Below, one piece after another: positions 19,756 through 29,609 of a stretch of 64,000 bases of DNA (positions within the stretch are counted from its first letter, which is position 1; each line of letters opens with the position of its first letter). The notes under the pieces are model-generated. The model worked only from the letters and a program-made list of their open reading frames with translations, made no database searches and had not been told where the DNA came from. The position numbers and the translations under genes were made by a program. The DNA is from Alcaligenes sp. SORT26 (GTDB lineage Bacteria; Pseudomonadota; Gammaproteobacteria; Burkholderiales; Burkholderiaceae_B): contig NZ_CP070975.1 in assembly GCF_017377875.1 (NCBI RefSeq), positions 496,001 to 560,000 of the forward strand, given 5' to 3'.

Positions 19756-19957
19756 ATTCGGTCTGATGGGGTAAGTATTCCTTAACGTCTTTTATTCATG
19801 GCTAGCTTTTTAAATAATTCTTGATCTGGATAGCTATCTTTGTGTTTCGCTAGGGTTAATACTAGAGGGCTCGTTAATTCCCGCTCATTGATATAGTATT
19901 TAGGGCAATTAACGGCAGGCTCTGCATTTTTAATTCGCTAGTGAAGGAGGTTAGGAC

Positions 19958-20062
19958 GTGAATGCCGTGCCCAATCCCAATCCGGCCCCCAAGCCCGATC
20001 CAGAGCCTAAGCCTATGCGCTGGCCTAGTGATTTCCCGGGCAAACATGACAGGCAGGAGTAG
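19958..20062 (+). CDS. 34-residue proline-rich small protein (candidate)
   Basis: A GTG at 19958 follows a near-ideal Shine-Dalgarno (GAAGGAGGTTAGGAC). It opens a 34-codon frame that begins VNAVPNPNPAPKPDPEPKP, continues MRWPSDFPGKHD and stops at TAG 20062. A strong terminator starts 15 bp later, so the ORF sits in its own compact transcription unit. The first half is an alternating Pro/Asn/Lys/Asp repeat and the second half has a compact aromatic patch. There is no signal or membrane segment. I do not recognise the family. Confidence 0.6.
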   Translation: MNAVPNPNPAPKPDPEPKPMRWPSDFPGKHDRQE

Positions 20063-20077
20063 TTCTGTATTCAATTG

Positions 20078-20110
20078 AAAAAGCCGCTCTGATGAGAGCG
20101 GCTTTTTTTT
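20078..20110 (+). terminator. rho-independent terminator after the small ORF
   Basis: Stem AAAGCCGCTCT / AGAGCGGCTTT with loop GATG, followed by eight T residues, 15 bp downstream of the 34-codon ORF. Confidence 0.92.
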
Positions 20111-20646
20111 GGTCTGTGGATTGCGCTTGAGTGGGGGCGTATCCGACTAACATAATTACTAATAGTGACACCAGCTGGCAATAACTTGTTTTTCGGAAAC
20201 CTTCCAGGAAGGAACTTTGAACCCTTGACTTGATTGAGTTAAATGTTGGTTCCTTTAATAATTTTTTTTTATGGTTTGTACAGAGATAAACGGCTTTTTA
20301 AAAAACTGATGAATCTGGCTGGGTATGTGGGAAGGTGAAGCTTCATACGCCTATATCGTTTTTTGGTGCAGGCGATAAAGTCGTTCTGTGTCTTCAGGCT
20401 GATCATCTACGGGCTGGATTTTGGGTTCCATGACACGCTTTGCAAAGCGTTGTGGCTAGTGTCAGGGATGTGTGCTTGCCTTGATCGTGGTGGTATAGCC
20501 TGGCCCATCGCTCCCTGCACGGAACTACTCCGATCAGAGTCGCGTGCCTGTTCGGCTATTTAGTTTGTAACGGTGCTATCTATATTTGCAGATAGCGACC
20601 ATAGTGTCGTCAGGGACATTTTTCCCCTGAATATTTAGGACATACA
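20111..20646 (+). other. cold-shock gene leader and intergenic region, no gene seen
   Basis: Between the terminator and the cold-shock ORF there are about 535 bp without a supported gene. Several local inverted repeats are visible, including CACGCTTTGCAAAGCGTTGTG (near 20430) and GCTATCT / AGATAGC (20574-20597) just upstream of the start. A long structured 5' leader is a known feature of cspA-type genes, so part of this is probably transcribed. Confidence 0.45.
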
Positions 20647-20856
20647 TTGAAAACAGAAATTGGTATTGTGAAGTGGTTCAACAACGAAAAAGGCTTCGGC
20701 TTCATCATGCCGGAGGGTGGTGGTAAAGACCTCTTCGCACACCACAGTGAAATTCAGGGTTCCGGGTTTAAATCTCTTGAAGAGAACCAACGAGTTTCCT
20801 TCGTTGCAGGCGTCGGCCAAAAAGGCCCTTGCGCTACCCAGATCCAGATTATTTGA
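20647..20856 (+). CDS. cold-shock domain protein (CspA family)
   Basis: A 69-residue single cold-shock domain. The RNA-binding motif RNP1 is KGFGFI, within [22 protein letters not shown]2 reads LFAHHSEI in place of the usual VFVHFSAI. The N-terminus [14 protein letters not shown] and the central Gly-rich turn fit CspA-type chaperones, which melt RNA secondary structure. The start codon is a TTG at 20647 behind AGGA with 6-base spacing. No ATG is available without losing the first beta strand. It is monocistronic and followed by two hairpins. Confidence 0.88.
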   Translation: MKTEIGIVKWFNNEKGFGFIMPEGGGKDLFAHHSEIQGSGFKSLEENQRVSFVAGVGQKGPCATQIQII

Positions 20857-20862
20857 TCCCGT

Positions 20863-20882
20863 GCTTGCCTGACTAGGCAAGC
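20863..20882 (+). terminator. hairpin after cold-shock gene, no T-run
   Basis: Perfect 8-bp stem GCTTGCCT / AGGCAAGC with a 4-base loop, 7 bp past the stop. It lacks a T-run, so it may stabilise the 3' end of the transcript. Confidence 0.5.
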
Positions 20883-20898
20883 GTCGCGTTGATCGTTC

Positions 20899-20935
20899 AA
20901 GGCCGGACCCTTTGAAACATTGGGTTCGGCCTTTT
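20899..20935 (+). terminator. rho-independent terminator of cold-shock gene
   Basis: AAGGCCGGACCC pairs with GGGTTCGGCCTT (one G-T wobble) around an 11-base loop and is followed by TTTT. Confidence 0.82.
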
Positions 20936-20949
20936 CGTGTCTGTTTGCC

Positions 20950-21427
20950 TGTTCTCTTCATGCGGGTTTTGGGGCTTATCTGCTCTGAAGTGGTGTGTAG
21001 CTCTTGTGCTCTAAGACCCGGTCTCTCAAGTTAAAAAGGCAGTGAATGCCGACAAGCAGATTTACTTGCACTGCTTCTAGGCATTGAGAGGGCTGGGCGC
21101 TTCATAGGTATGGTGCCGTAGAGCTATCCGCAAGATGTATTGAAGTCTCGGATCGATTAGCCCTTGAGCACGAAGCCCGCTCTTTCGTAGTGCGGCTGAA
21201 ATCTGCGCTTCCCGTGTAGTCGGAAGTATGTGACTTTCCCGATATGGGGGGCTAGTTTTGTTGCAGAGTGAGTTTTATCTGGGCTCGATACCCAGAAGAG
21301 AGCTTGGCAAAGCTGGCTAATGTCTTATTTTCGTGGGGCCTTTATGGAGCCTGCGATGTTGAGTACTTGAAAACAGGCTAGCAAAAGCCATTAGAGAGAG
21401 AAAGCCAAGCCGTTGATTTTGCTTAAA
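20950..21427. other. intergenic region with no recognised gene
   Basis: About 480 bp between the cold-shock terminator and the 3' flank of tRNA-Leu. I see no open frame with a ribosome-binding site, no tRNA-like fold and no repeats. The composition is ordinary. Confidence 0.4.
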
Positions 21428-21452
21428 ATTGATTTTTTTGAATCAACGGTTT
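21428..21452 (-). terminator. possible terminator of tRNA-Leu
   Basis: Read on the minus strand, TTGATT-CAAAA-AATCAA is followed by TTTT just downstream of the tRNA. It lies inside a larger CCGTTGATT / AATCAACGG repeat. The stem is AT-rich, so the call is tentative. Confidence 0.35.
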
Positions 21453-21460
21453 TCATGCTC

Positions 21461-21545
21461 TGGTGCGAACGGAGAGACTCGAACTCTCACACCTCTCGGC
21501 GCCAGAACCTAAATCTGGTGCGTCTACCAATTCCGCCACGTTCGC
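21461..21545 (-). tRNA. tRNA-Leu, anticodon UAG
   Basis: The 85-nt gene folds as a class II tRNA. The acceptor stem GCGAACG pairs with CGTTCGC and is followed by the discriminator A and encoded CCA. The D-arm carries GGCGGAATTGGTAGACGC. The anticodon stem CCAGA / TCTGG encloses loop TTTAGGT with anticodon TAG. The long variable arm is CGCCGAGAGGTG, and the T-arm is GAGAGTTCGAGTCTCTC. It reads CUA/CUG-type leucine codons and stands alone. Confidence 0.96.
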
Positions 21546-21668
21546 AGCACGAAAGAAGTAGATTCTAGCGTGGATTTCTACCCCAGGCAAGTAATCCAGA
21601 TGCCTGAACAGCAAATAGATTAGGTGCCATCTGCTGCATCTTCAAGCCTGATTCTGTACCGCCTTGTT

Positions 21669-22886
21669 TTAACGGCGTTTTGAGCTTTTTGCGATCAAGC
21701 CGCGTGCTTGCCAGTCGGCTTGCTGTTCGGCGCTGATGCCCAGCTTATCCAGTATTTCCTGTGTATCTTGACCGAGGTGTGGGGCAGGGCGGTGAATGCC
21801 GCCGGGGGTCTTGCTTAGCTTGGGAACAATGCCGGGGACCTTGAGGGGTGTGCCGTCGGGCAGCGTGCTGTCCAGTAGCATCTCGCGGGCCTGGTAGTGA
21901 GGGTCAGCAGCAATATCAGCGATGTCGTAGACACGGCCTGCCGGAACACCAGCCTGGTCCAGAATGTCCAGTACCTTGTCCAGTTCCAGCGCACTGGCCC
22001 AGTGGCCGATAGCTGCATCAATGACACCGGCATTTTTGGCGCGACCGTCGTTGTGGGCGTAGTCGGGATTTTCTGCCATATCGGCTCGGCCAATCGCGGT
22101 CATCAATCGCTTGAAGATACTGTCGCCGTTTCCGGCGATCAGGGCATATTTGCCATCCTTGCAGACATAGGCGTTGCTGGGGGTGATGCCGGGCAAGCTG
22201 CTGCCTGCGGGTTCGCGTATGGCACCAAAAGCGGAATATTCCGGTAGCAGGCTTTCCATCATATTGAAGACGGATTCATACAAGGCCACGTCAATATATT
22301 GACCTTCGCCTTTGTTCTGTTCGCGTTGACGCAAGGCCATCATGATGCCGATTACGCCGTGCAGGGCCGCCAGAGAGTCTCCAATGGAGACACCAACGCG
22401 CACGGGCGGGCGTCCTGCTTCACCACTCAGGTGACGCAAACCGCCCATGGCTTCACCAATCACACCAAAACCGGGCTTGTCTTTGTAGGGGCCGGTTTGA
22501 CCGTAGCCCGAGACGCGCAGCATGATCAGGCTAGGGTTGATGGCTTTCAGGTCTTCCCAGCCCAAACCCCATTCTTCCAGCGCGCCGGGCCGGAAGTTTT
22601 CGATCAAGATGTCACATTCTTTGACCAGCGCACGCACCACCTCCTGGCATTCGGTTTGTCGCAAATCCAGAGCAAGTGACTTTTTGTTACGTGATTGCAC
22701 CTCCCACCAGACCGAGTTACCGTCATGCAACAAACGCCATTTACGCAAGGGGTCACCGCCTTTCGGTGATTCGATCTTGATGACGTCCGCGCCAAATTCG
22801 CCCAGGATCTTGGCCGCAAAGGGCCCTGCGATCAGTTGGCCCAGCTCCAGGACCCGGATGCCGCCTAAAGGGGTGTTCATGTGCAT
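21669..22886 (-). CDS. CaiB/BaiF family CoA-transferase
   Basis: A 405-residue class III CoA-transferase, which moves CoA between carboxylic acids. Family landmarks are the N-terminal GIRVLELGQLIAGPFAAKILGEFGADVIKIE, followed by GDPLRKW, a central RVSGYGQTGPYKDKPGFG, and VGVSIGDSLAALHG, in which the Asp corresponds to the catalytic aspartate of formyl-CoA transferase. Two adjacent start codons (22886 and 22880) are possible. No dedicated dehydrogenase or hydratase gene flanks it, so the acid substrate cannot be inferred. It lies between tRNA-Leu and the divergent tig gene. Confidence 0.88.
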   Translation of the reverse strand: MHMNTPLGGIRVLELGQLIAGPFAAKILGEFGADVIKIESPKGGDPLRKWRLLHDGNSVWWEVQSRNKKSLALDLRQTECQEVVRALVKECDILIENFRPGALEEWGLGWEDLKAINPSLIMLRVSGYGQTGPYKDKPGFGVIGEAMGGLRHLSGEAGRPPVRVGVSIGDSLAALHGVIGIMMALRQREQNKGEGQYIDVALYESVFNMMESLLPEYSAFGAIREPAGSSLPGITPSNAYVCKDGKYALIAGNGDSIFKRLMTAIGRADMAENPDYAHNDGRAKNAGVIDAAIGHWASALELDKVLDILDQAGVPAGRVYDIADIAADPHYQAREMLLDSTLPDGTPLKVPGIVPKLSKTPGGIHRPAPHLGQDTQEILDKLGISAEQQADWQARGLIAKSSKRR

Positions 22887-23053
22887 ATCAGTCTTGCGTA
22901 GGGAAGGTAAAGTAAGGGATCATAGTCCGGCACGGCTGTATTGTCTTGACAGGGAATTATGATTCAAAATACGTTTGTTTGGATTTACCGTGCCAGTTTC
23001 CGGTAAAATGCCGGATTACTCTTATCAATTACTCAATTTAATATAGGTCTTCA

Positions 23054-24364
23054 ATGCAGCCCGAGGTTGAAATTCTGTCCGGCTTGGAGCGCCGAGTCGA
23101 TGTGGTCGTTTCGGTGGCCGACGTAGAAAAACAAGTCCAGGCCCAGCTCAAGCGTGTGGCTCGTACGGCCAAGGTACAGGGCTTCCGTCCCGGTAAAGCG
23201 CCTTTGTCCGTCGTCGAACGCAGCCACGGCCCTGGAATTCGTTATGACGCCATCAACGAAGAAATCGGCAAATCCCTGGATAAAGTCATCCAGGACTCCA
23301 ATTTGCGTGTAGCCGGTACCCCTAATCTGGAAGCCAAAGAAGGCGAGTCCGCTGAAGGCACCATGGCCTTTACCGCTACCTTCGAAGTCTACCCAGAAGT
23401 GGCCGTGCCTGATCTGTCCAAACTGGAAATCAAGCGTGCTACGACACCCGTTACCGACGAAGATATCCAGCGCACCGTAGACGTGCTGCGCAAGCAACGC
23501 GCCAACTACGAATCCAGCGCTGACCGTGAAGCCCAGGAAGATGACCGCATCACTCTGGACTTTGTGGGCACTATCGATGGCGTCGCTTTTGAAGGCGGTA
23601 GCGCTGAAGGCTTCCAGTACCTGCAAGGTCGTGGCCGCATGCTGCCCGAGTTCGAAACGGCCGTTGCTGGCATGAAAGCTGGCGAAACCAAAACATTCCC
23701 CCTGGAATTCCCTGCTGACTACAACGGCAAGGAAGTGGCTGGCAAGACAGCCGAATTCAAGATCACCGTGACAGACGTGGCCCAGCCCGTTCTGCCCGAA
23801 ATGGATGCTGAATTCGCCAAGTCCCTGGGTCAGGCTGAAGGTGATGTAGCCGCTTTGCTGGCTGACATCCGTGCCAACATCGAGCGCGAAATCAAGGCTC
23901 GTGTGCACGCTCGCAACAAATCCGCCGTGATGGACGCTTTGCTGTCCGCCAGCGAATTTGAAGTGCCCAAGGCTTTGGTCGACAACGACGTGCAAGGTCG
24001 CATCGCTTCGGCTCGCGCTGAACTGAAAGACCGTGGCGTGCCTGATGCAGACAAGATGCCTATCCCTGCCGAAGCATTCCAGGAAGAGTCCACCCGCCGC
24101 GTGCGTCTGGGTCTGCTGGTCTCCGAGCTGGTCAAGGCTGCTGAACTGCAAGCCAAGCCCGAGCAGGTTCGTGCCCGCATCGAAGAATTTGCCCAGAACT
24201 ACGAACAGCCCGCCCAAGTGGTGGCCTACTACTTGTCCGATCGCCAGCGTCGCGCCGAGATTGAGGCAGTTGTACTCGAAGACAACGTCGTCGAGCATGT
24301 ACTGTCCCAGGCCAAGGTGTCCGACGAGGAGGTGGCGTTCGACCAAATCATGGGAACCAACTAA
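23054..24364 (+). CDS. tig: trigger factor, ribosome-associated chaperone
   Basis: A 436-residue protein with the three trigger factor domains. The N-terminal ribosome-binding domain includes [14 protein letters not shown] (the GFRxGKxP docking signature, residues about 44-54). An FKBP-type prolyl isomerase domain spans about 160-245 with [21 protein letters not shown]. The C-terminal helical chaperone domain follows. It cradles nascent chains at the exit tunnel. Its stop overlaps the clpP start (TAATG), and it leads the protein quality-control cluster tig-clpP-clpX-lon. Confidence 0.97.
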   Translation: MQPEVEILSGLERRVDVVVSVADVEKQVQAQLKRVARTAKVQGFRPGKAPLSVVERSHGPGIRYDAINEEIGKSLDKVIQDSNLRVAGTPNLEAKEGESAEGTMAFTATFEVYPEVAVPDLSKLEIKRATTPVTDEDIQRTVDVLRKQRANYESSADREAQEDDRITLDFVGTIDGVAFEGGSAEGFQYLQGRGRMLPEFETAVAGMKAGETKTFPLEFPADYNGKEVAGKTAEFKITVTDVAQPVLPEMDAEFAKSLGQAEGDVAALLADIRANIEREIKARVHARNKSAVMDALLSASEFEVPKALVDNDVQGRIASARAELKDRGVPDADKMPIPAEAFQEESTRRVRLGLLVSELVKAAELQAKPEQVRARIEEFAQNYEQPAQVVAYYLSDRQRRAEIEAVVLEDNVVEHVLSQAKVSDEEVAFDQIMGTN

Positions 24365-25017
24365 TGTCGTCAACCTTTGTCGACTTCTACGCCTCAATGC
24401 ATGGGGGGCAATCCGTTGCCCCTACGGGTTTGGGCTACGTGCCTATCGTGATCGAGCAGTCCGGTCGTGGAGAGCGGTCTTACGACATCTACTCCCGCCT
24501 GCTGCGCGAGCGCATTATCTTTCTGGTGGGCCCGGTTCATGACAACTCGGCCAACCTGATCGTGGCCCAACTGCTGTTCCTGGAGTCGGAAAATCCTGAA
24601 AAGGATATTTCGCTCTACATCAACTCGCCCGGTGGTTCGGTCTATGCAGGCCTGGCCATCTACGACACGATGCAGTTCGTCAAGCCGGAAGTCTCGACAT
24701 TGTGTACCGGCATGGCTGCCAGCATGGGTGCTTTCTTGTTGTCTTCGGGCGTCAAGGGCAAGCGCCTTGCCTTGCCTAACTCGCGCATCATGATTCATCA
24801 GCCTTCGGGCGGTGCGCGTGGACAGGCTTCCGATATCCAGATTCAGGCCAAGGAAATCCTTAGCCTGCGTGAGCGCCTGAACAAGATCCTGGCCGAAAAT
24901 TGCGGCCAGTCTATCGAGCGTATCGAGCTGGATACCGAGCGTGACAACTTCATGGCAGCGGAAGATGCTGTGGCCTATGGCCTGATCGACAAGGTGATGA
25001 ACACTCGTGACGAGTAA
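24364..25017 (+). CDS. clpP: ATP-dependent Clp protease proteolytic subunit
   Basis: A 217-residue serine protease that forms the barrel served by ClpX and ClpA. The catalytic triad is visible: Ser120 in [10 protein letters not shown], His145 in [10 protein letters not shown], and Asp194 in TERDNF. Numbering is nine higher than E. coli because of a slightly longer N-terminus. The ATG overlaps the tig stop codon, so the two are translationally coupled. clpX follows after 100 bp. Confidence 0.97.
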   Translation: MSSTFVDFYASMHGGQSVAPTGLGYVPIVIEQSGRGERSYDIYSRLLRERIIFLVGPVHDNSANLIVAQLLFLESENPEKDISLYINSPGGSVYAGLAIYDTMQFVKPEVSTLCTGMAASMGAFLLSSGVKGKRLALPNSRIMIHQPSGGARGQASDIQIQAKEILSLRERLNKILAENCGQSIERIELDTERDNFMAAEDAVAYGLIDKVMNTRDE

Positions 25018-25117
25018 TCATCTGTCCCCACAGGGATCGATCTGAAGCAGTAATATGGCTGTTCGGGGGCGGGACTTGTTCCCGTCCTTTTACCATCCTG
25101 AAGTGAAATTTAAATTT

Positions 25118-26419
25118 ATGTCCGAAAAGAAATCGGCCGACGAGAAAGTTCTGCATTGCTCGTTTTGCAATAAAAGCCAGCATGAGGTCAAAAAACTGAT
25201 CGCTGGACCTTCGTCCGTGTTTATCTGCGACGAATGTATTGATCTGTGTACCGATATCATTCGTGACGAAGCGGCGGGCGCCACTCCTGATGGTGAACGT
25301 AAAGATTTGCCCACCCCCCAGGAAATCAAAGAGTTTCTGGACGGGTATGTTATTGGCCAGGAGACGCCCAAGCGCACCTTGGCCGTAGCGGTGTACAACC
25401 ACTACAAACGAATTCGTAGCGGCAAAGCAGGCCGTGACGATGTGGAACTGTCCAAAAGTAATATTTTGCTGATCGGGCCTACGGGTTCGGGCAAAACGCT
25501 GCTGGCTCAAACCTTGGCCCGCATGCTGGATGTACCTTTTGTGATGGCCGATGCCACCACCCTGACCGAAGCCGGTTATGTGGGTGAAGACGTCGAGAAC
25601 ATCGTTCAAAAACTGCTGCAAAACTGCGATTACGATGTGGAAAAAGCGCAGCGCGCCATTATCTACATCGACGAAATCGACAAGATTTCCCGCAAGTCCG
25701 ACAACCCTTCCATTACCCGTGACGTGTCGGGCGAGGGCGTGCAACAGGCACTGCTCAAGTTGATCGAAGGTACTGTTGCCTCTGTGCCTCCGCAAGGCGG
25801 TCGTAAACACCCCAATCAGGACTTTGTGCAGGTGGATACCACCAATGTGCTGTTCATCGTGGGTGGTGCTTTTGATGGCCTGGAAAAGGTCATCCGCGAC
25901 CGTACTGAAAAATCCGGTATTGGTTTTTCCGCTTCGGTTAAAGCCAAGTCCGAACGCGGTGTGGGCGAGTTGTTCGCTGAAGCTGAACCCGAGGATCTGA
26001 TCAAATTTGGTCTGATCCCCGAGCTGGTCGGCCGTCTGCCTGTGGTCGCCACCCTGGAAGAGCTGCGCGAAGACGCACTGGTTCGCATTTTGACCGAGCC
26101 GCGCAATGCCTTGGTCAAGCAGTTCCAGAAGCTGCTGAGCATGGAAGGCGTAGAGCTGGAAGTTCAGCCCGAAGCCCTGCGTGCCGTGGCCCAGCGCGCC
26201 ATCAAGCGTCGTACAGGTGCTCGTGGTCTGCGTAGTATTGTCGAGCAAGCCTTGCTGGATACCATGTACGAGCTGCCCTCGCGCAAGGACGTCAGTAAAG
26301 TTGTGTTGACCGAGGACGCTATCGTTGGAAAGAGTAAACCCGAATTGATTTTGGGTCGCCCTTTGTCCGATAGTGAAGCCAGTGACACTGAGTCGCCCTT
26401 GAAGAACGCAGTAGCTTAG
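25118..26419 (+). CDS. clpX: ATP-dependent Clp protease ATP-binding subunit ClpX
   Basis: A 433-residue AAA+ unfoldase. The N-terminal zinc-binding domain has Cys14, 17, 36 and 39 (HCSFCNKSQ and [10 protein letters not shown]). Walker A is GPTGSGKT, the pore loop is GYVGEDVE, and Walker B is IIYIDEID. The C-terminal sensor-2 region includes RTGARGLRS. It delivers tagged substrates to ClpP. The ATG at 25118 is chosen; the frame upstream to 25055 adds 21 residues without family similarity. Confidence 0.97.
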   Translation: MSEKKSADEKVLHCSFCNKSQHEVKKLIAGPSSVFICDECIDLCTDIIRDEAAGATPDGERKDLPTPQEIKEFLDGYVIGQETPKRTLAVAVYNHYKRIRSGKAGRDDVELSKSNILLIGPTGSGKTLLAQTLARMLDVPFVMADATTLTEAGYVGEDVENIVQKLLQNCDYDVEKAQRAIIYIDEIDKISRKSDNPSITRDVSGEGVQQALLKLIEGTVASVPPQGGRKHPNQDFVQVDTTNVLFIVGGAFDGLEKVIRDRTEKSGIGFSASVKAKSERGVGELFAEAEPEDLIKFGLIPELVGRLPVVATLEELREDALVRILTEPRNALVKQFQKLLSMEGVELEVQPEALRAVAQRAIKRRTGARGLRSIVEQALLDTMYELPSRKDVSKVVLTEDAIVGKSKPELILGRPLSDSEASDTESPLKNAVA

Positions 26420-26589
26420 AGATATCTCCTTGTTTGTGCTCTGTCTGGCCCTGGCTGGAAGAGCGCAGGCAAGACAGGGCGACAGGCGAAGGCAAAGAGA
26501 AAGGAGTGGGTATCCATGATCACCACTAAGCATAGAAGCTTGTCTCTCTTTAACTCGGCAAAGTTCTGTTTTAATGTTCGTTCGGCCTA

Positions 26590-26620
26590 CTTGAAATATC
26601 AAAATTCGCCACAATCTGAG
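26590..26620 (+). promoter_or_regulatory. possible heat-shock (sigma-32) promoter of lon
   Basis: CTTGAAA (26590-26596) matches the sigma-32 -35 consensus exactly. The downstream -10 candidate around 26608-26616 (GCCACAAT) only partly resembles CCCCAT. Position fits a lon promoter upstream of a terminator-like hairpin. Confidence 0.3.
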
Positions 26621-26640
26621 CTACAACAGGTTAAACCGTG

Positions 26641-26665
26641 AAAGGGAAGCCCAGGCTTCCCTTTT
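26641..26665 (+). terminator. terminator or attenuator between clpX and lon
   Basis: Perfect 10-bp stem AAAGGGAAGC / GCTTCCCTTT around loop CCAG, followed by TTTTG, 30 bp upstream of lon. It should stop most clpX read-through, or attenuate a transcript started at the promoter just upstream. Confidence 0.8.
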
Positions 26666-26694
26666 GCGTCTAAGGACATTTATAGGAAATGACT

Positions 26695-29160
26695 ATGTCT
26701 GCGAGCCAGATTCTTTCTACGGAACCTATTGAGCTGCCGCTGCTTCCTTTGCGCGATGTAGTGGTGTTCCCTCACATGGTGATTCCGCTTTTTGTTGGTC
26801 GGCCTCGCTCGATTAAAGCCCTTGAGTTGGCTATGGAGTCCGGCAACAACATTATGCTGGTGGCGCAAAAGTCCGCAGGCAAGGACGATCCTGCCCCTGA
26901 GGATCTCTACGAAATTGCGTGTGCGGCCAGTATTTTGCAGATGCTCAAACTGCCGGACGGCACCGTTAAAGTGCTGGTCGAAGGTTTGCAGCGTGCGCGG
27001 ATTACGCAAGTTCAGGACGCCGAAACCCACTTTATGGCTTCGGTCGTTGAAGTGCCTGGCGATGCCGGTGATGCCGCTGAAACAGAAGCCCTGCGCCGTG
27101 CGGTGCTGGGTCAGTTCGAGCAGTACGTCAAACTGAATAAAAAAATCCCTCAGGAAATTCTGACTTCCCTGACCGGGATTGATGATGCTGGCCGTCTGGC
27201 CGACACCATTGCAGCCCACTTGCCCCTGAAGCTGGAGCAAAAGCAGGGCATGCTGGAAACGCCCAAGGCTCTGGAGCGTCTGGAAAGCCTGCTGTCGCAA
27301 CTGGAAGGCGAAATTGACATCTTGCAGGTCGAGAAGCGCATTCGCGGCCGTGTGAAAAAGCAGATGGAAAAAAGCCAGCGCGACTACTACCTGAACGAGC
27401 AGGTCAAGGCGATTCAGAAAGAGCTGGGCGAAGGTGAAGACGGTGCGGATGTTGAAGAACTGGAAAAACGCATCGAACAGGCCCAGTTGAGCAAGGAAGC
27501 GCTCAAGAAAGCCGAGTCGGAGATGAAGAAGCTCAAGCTGATGTCGCCGATGTCAGCCGAAGCAACCGTGGTGCGCAACTATATCGAAACGCTGGTTGGC
27601 CTGCCTTGGCGCAAAAAGAGCCGTATCAATAATTCCTTGAGCAATGCCGAGGAAGTATTGGATGCGGATCACTTTGGTCTGGAAAAGGTCAAAGAGCGCA
27701 TTGTGGAATACCTGGCTGTTCAGCAACGTGTCGACAAACTGAAGGCTCCAATTCTGTGTCTGGTTGGCCCTCCCGGCGTGGGTAAAACCTCGTTGGGTCA
27801 GTCCATCGCCAAGGCAACGAACCGCAAGTTCATTCGCATGGCTTTGGGTGGCGTGCGTGACGAGGCCGAGATTCGCGGTCACCGTCGTACCTACATCGGC
27901 TCCATGCCCGGCAAGGTTGTTCAGAACATGAGCAAGGTGGGTGTACGTAACCCGCTGTTCCTGCTGGACGAGATCGACAAGATGGGTGCGGATTTTCGTG
28001 GTGATCCTTCTTCGGCACTGCTGGAGGTTCTGGACCCCGAACAAAACCACACCTTCCAGGATCACTACCTGGAAGTGGACTACGACTTGTCCGACGTGAT
28101 GTTCGTGGCAACCAGTAACACCTTGAACATTCCACCGGCCTTGCTGGACCGTATGGAAGTGATTCGTCTGTCTGGCTACACCGAAGACGAGAAGGTACGC
28201 ATTGCTTTCGATTACCTCTTGCCCAAGTTGATGAAGAACAACGGCGTGCGCGACGGTGAACTGGAAGTGACGGAAGATGCCGTACGCGACATCGTGCGTT
28301 ACTACACACGTGAAGCGGGTGTGCGTTCCCTGGAGCGTGAAATCAGCAAGATCTGCCGCAAGGTTGTTCGCAAGCTGCTGGTGGCCAATCCACAAGCCGG
28401 TACGCGCGCGGCTCGCAACAAGACGCTGACTCAGGAAACCCTGGTCGTGAACGCTGCGAATCTGAACGATTACCTGGGCGTGCGTCGTTTCTCCTTCGGC
28501 TTGGCTGAAAAAGAGAACAAGGTTGGCCTGGTTACCGGTCTGGCCTGGACTGAGGTGGGCGGTGAACTGCTGACCATCGAAGTAGCCGACATGCCCGGTA
28601 AAGGCAATGTGCTGCGCACGGGCTCGATCGGCGACGTGATGAAAGAGTCGGTCGAGGCTGCTCGCACGGTAGTACGTTCGCGTGCTCAGAAGTGGGGCAT
28701 TGCCAATAGTGTGTTTGAAAAGCGCGACCTGCACGTGCACTTTCCTGAAGGCGCTACGCCCAAGGATGGTCCATCGGCCGGTATCGCCATCACCACGGCT
28801 ATAGTGTCCAGCTTGACCGGTATTCCGGTTCGTGCGGATGTGGCCATGACGGGTGAAATCACCTTGCGCGGCGAAGTTCTGCCTATCGGTGGCTTGAAAG
28901 AGAAGCTGTTGGCAGCGCAACGCGGTGGTATCAAAACCGTGATGATTCCAGAGGAAAACGTCAAAGACCTGGCCGATATTCCAGATAACGTGAAGAACAC
29001 GCTGGAGATCATTCCGGTGCGTTGGATTGATCGCGTATTGGAGGTGGCTCTGCAAGACGCTGTAACGCCTCTGAGCGACGAAGAAGTAGCTCGCCTGGCT
29101 GCTGAAGCCTTGGCAGCCACTCGTGCCGCTGGTACGGGTTCTGAGTCCTTCAAGCACTAA
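26695..29160 (+). CDS. lon: ATP-dependent protease Lon
   Basis: An 821-residue AAA+ serine protease, LonA type. The N-terminal substrate-binding domain begins [21 protein letters not shown] coiled coil at about 200-260 leads into the ATPase domain with Walker [10 protein letters not shown] and Walker B FLLDEIDK. The protease domain has the catalytic Ser in [10 protein letters not shown] and Lys in [12 protein letters not shown]. The ATG at 26695 is preferred over 26689 because of its spacing to TAGGA. It degrades damaged and regulatory proteins. Confidence 0.97.
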   Translation: MSASQILSTEPIELPLLPLRDVVVFPHMVIPLFVGRPRSIKALELAMESGNNIMLVAQKSAGKDDPAPEDLYEIACAASILQMLKLPDGTVKVLVEGLQRARITQVQDAETHFMASVVEVPGDAGDAAETEALRRAVLGQFEQYVKLNKKIPQEILTSLTGIDDAGRLADTIAAHLPLKLEQKQGMLETPKALERLESLLSQLEGEIDILQVEKRIRGRVKKQMEKSQRDYYLNEQVKAIQKELGEGEDGADVEELEKRIEQAQLSKEALKKAESEMKKLKLMSPMSAEATVVRNYIETLVGLPWRKKSRINNSLSNAEEVLDADHFGLEKVKERIVEYLAVQQRVDKLKAPILCLVGPPGVGKTSLGQSIAKATNRKFIRMALGGVRDEAEIRGHRRTYIGSMPGKVVQNMSKVGVRNPLFLLDEIDKMGADFRGDPSSALLEVLDPEQNHTFQDHYLEVDYDLSDVMFVATSNTLNIPPALLDRMEVIRLSGYTEDEKVRIAFDYLLPKLMKNNGVRDGELEVTEDAVRDIVRYYTREAGVRSLEREISKICRKVVRKLLVANPQAGTRAARNKTLTQETLVVNAANLNDYLGVRRFSFGLAEKENKVGLVTGLAWTEVGGELLTIEVADMPGKGNVLRTGSIGDVMKESVEAARTVVRSRAQKWGIANSVFEKRDLHVHFPEGATPKDGPSAGIAITTAIVSSLTGIPVRADVAMTGEITLRGEVLPIGGLKEKLLAAQRGGIKTVMIPEENVKDLADIPDNVKNTLEIIPVRWIDRVLEVALQDAVTPLSDEEVARLAAEALAATRAAGTGSESFKH

Positions 29161-29190
29161 GCATCTAGCAGTAGCAGTCAAGATGTGAAG

Positions 29191-29222
29191 CAGGCTACCT
29201 TGGGTTCAAGGTAGCCTGTTTG
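29191..29222 (+). terminator. rho-independent terminator of lon
   Basis: CAGGCTACCTT / AAGGTAGCCTG with a 6-base loop and TTTG, 30 bp past the lon stop. Confidence 0.85.
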
Positions 29223-29515
29223 CATTTGGGGCGGATTGATAATCTGTTGGCAGGCAGTCATATCGACTGCAATGAGAGAGCCAGTTTTTTGCCGGGCTGA
29301 AGGTGCTCGTAGTGGTGGGTGGCGAGCTCAAGCCTGTTCAGCTTTTGCCATATCGGGACAGGCACGGGCCATAAACTACAACCACGCTCTAGCTGAGACC
29401 GACACCATAGATTTGGTGGCAATCATAATCATCGTGGCTGTGGCTGTTGTTGGTGCGATGGTGCTGCTGCCGTGAGTCTGTGTCGGTCTGTAGGGGAGCG
29501 TGTCCTTCGAGCAAT
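29223..29515. other. intergenic region, one tiny hydrophobic frame
   Basis: About 290 bp between two terminators. The only notable content is a short frame ending at 29475 whose last 20 codons encode LVAIIIIVAVAVVGAMVLLP, which would be a single membrane helix. A TTG at 29413 could start it, but I see no convincing ribosome-binding site. Otherwise nothing is recognised. Confidence 0.35.
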
Positions 29516-29553
29516 AAAAAACCCCATGCACCAAACGGTATATGGGGTTTTTC
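29516..29553. terminator. terminator downstream of lexA
   Basis: AAAAACCCCAT / ATGGGGTTTTT around a 14-base loop, with A/T runs on both sides. It can serve lexA on the minus strand and anything read from the left. Confidence 0.8.
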
Positions 29554-29609
29554 TCCTATCAGGTGTACCACACCTGTAAAACAGGCCTGGCAGCCCAGAG
29601 AGGCAAGAC

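Noticed and set aside
23051-24397. 448-codon minus-strand frame opposite tig
   Set aside because: Shadow of strongly codon-biased trigger factor; similar long antisense frames lie opposite clpX, lon and iscS.
24950-26614. 554-codon minus-strand frame opposite clpX
   Set aside because: Antisense shadow with no domain, while clpX is certain.
27553-29181. 542-codon minus-strand frame opposite lon
   Set aside because: Antisense shadow of lon.
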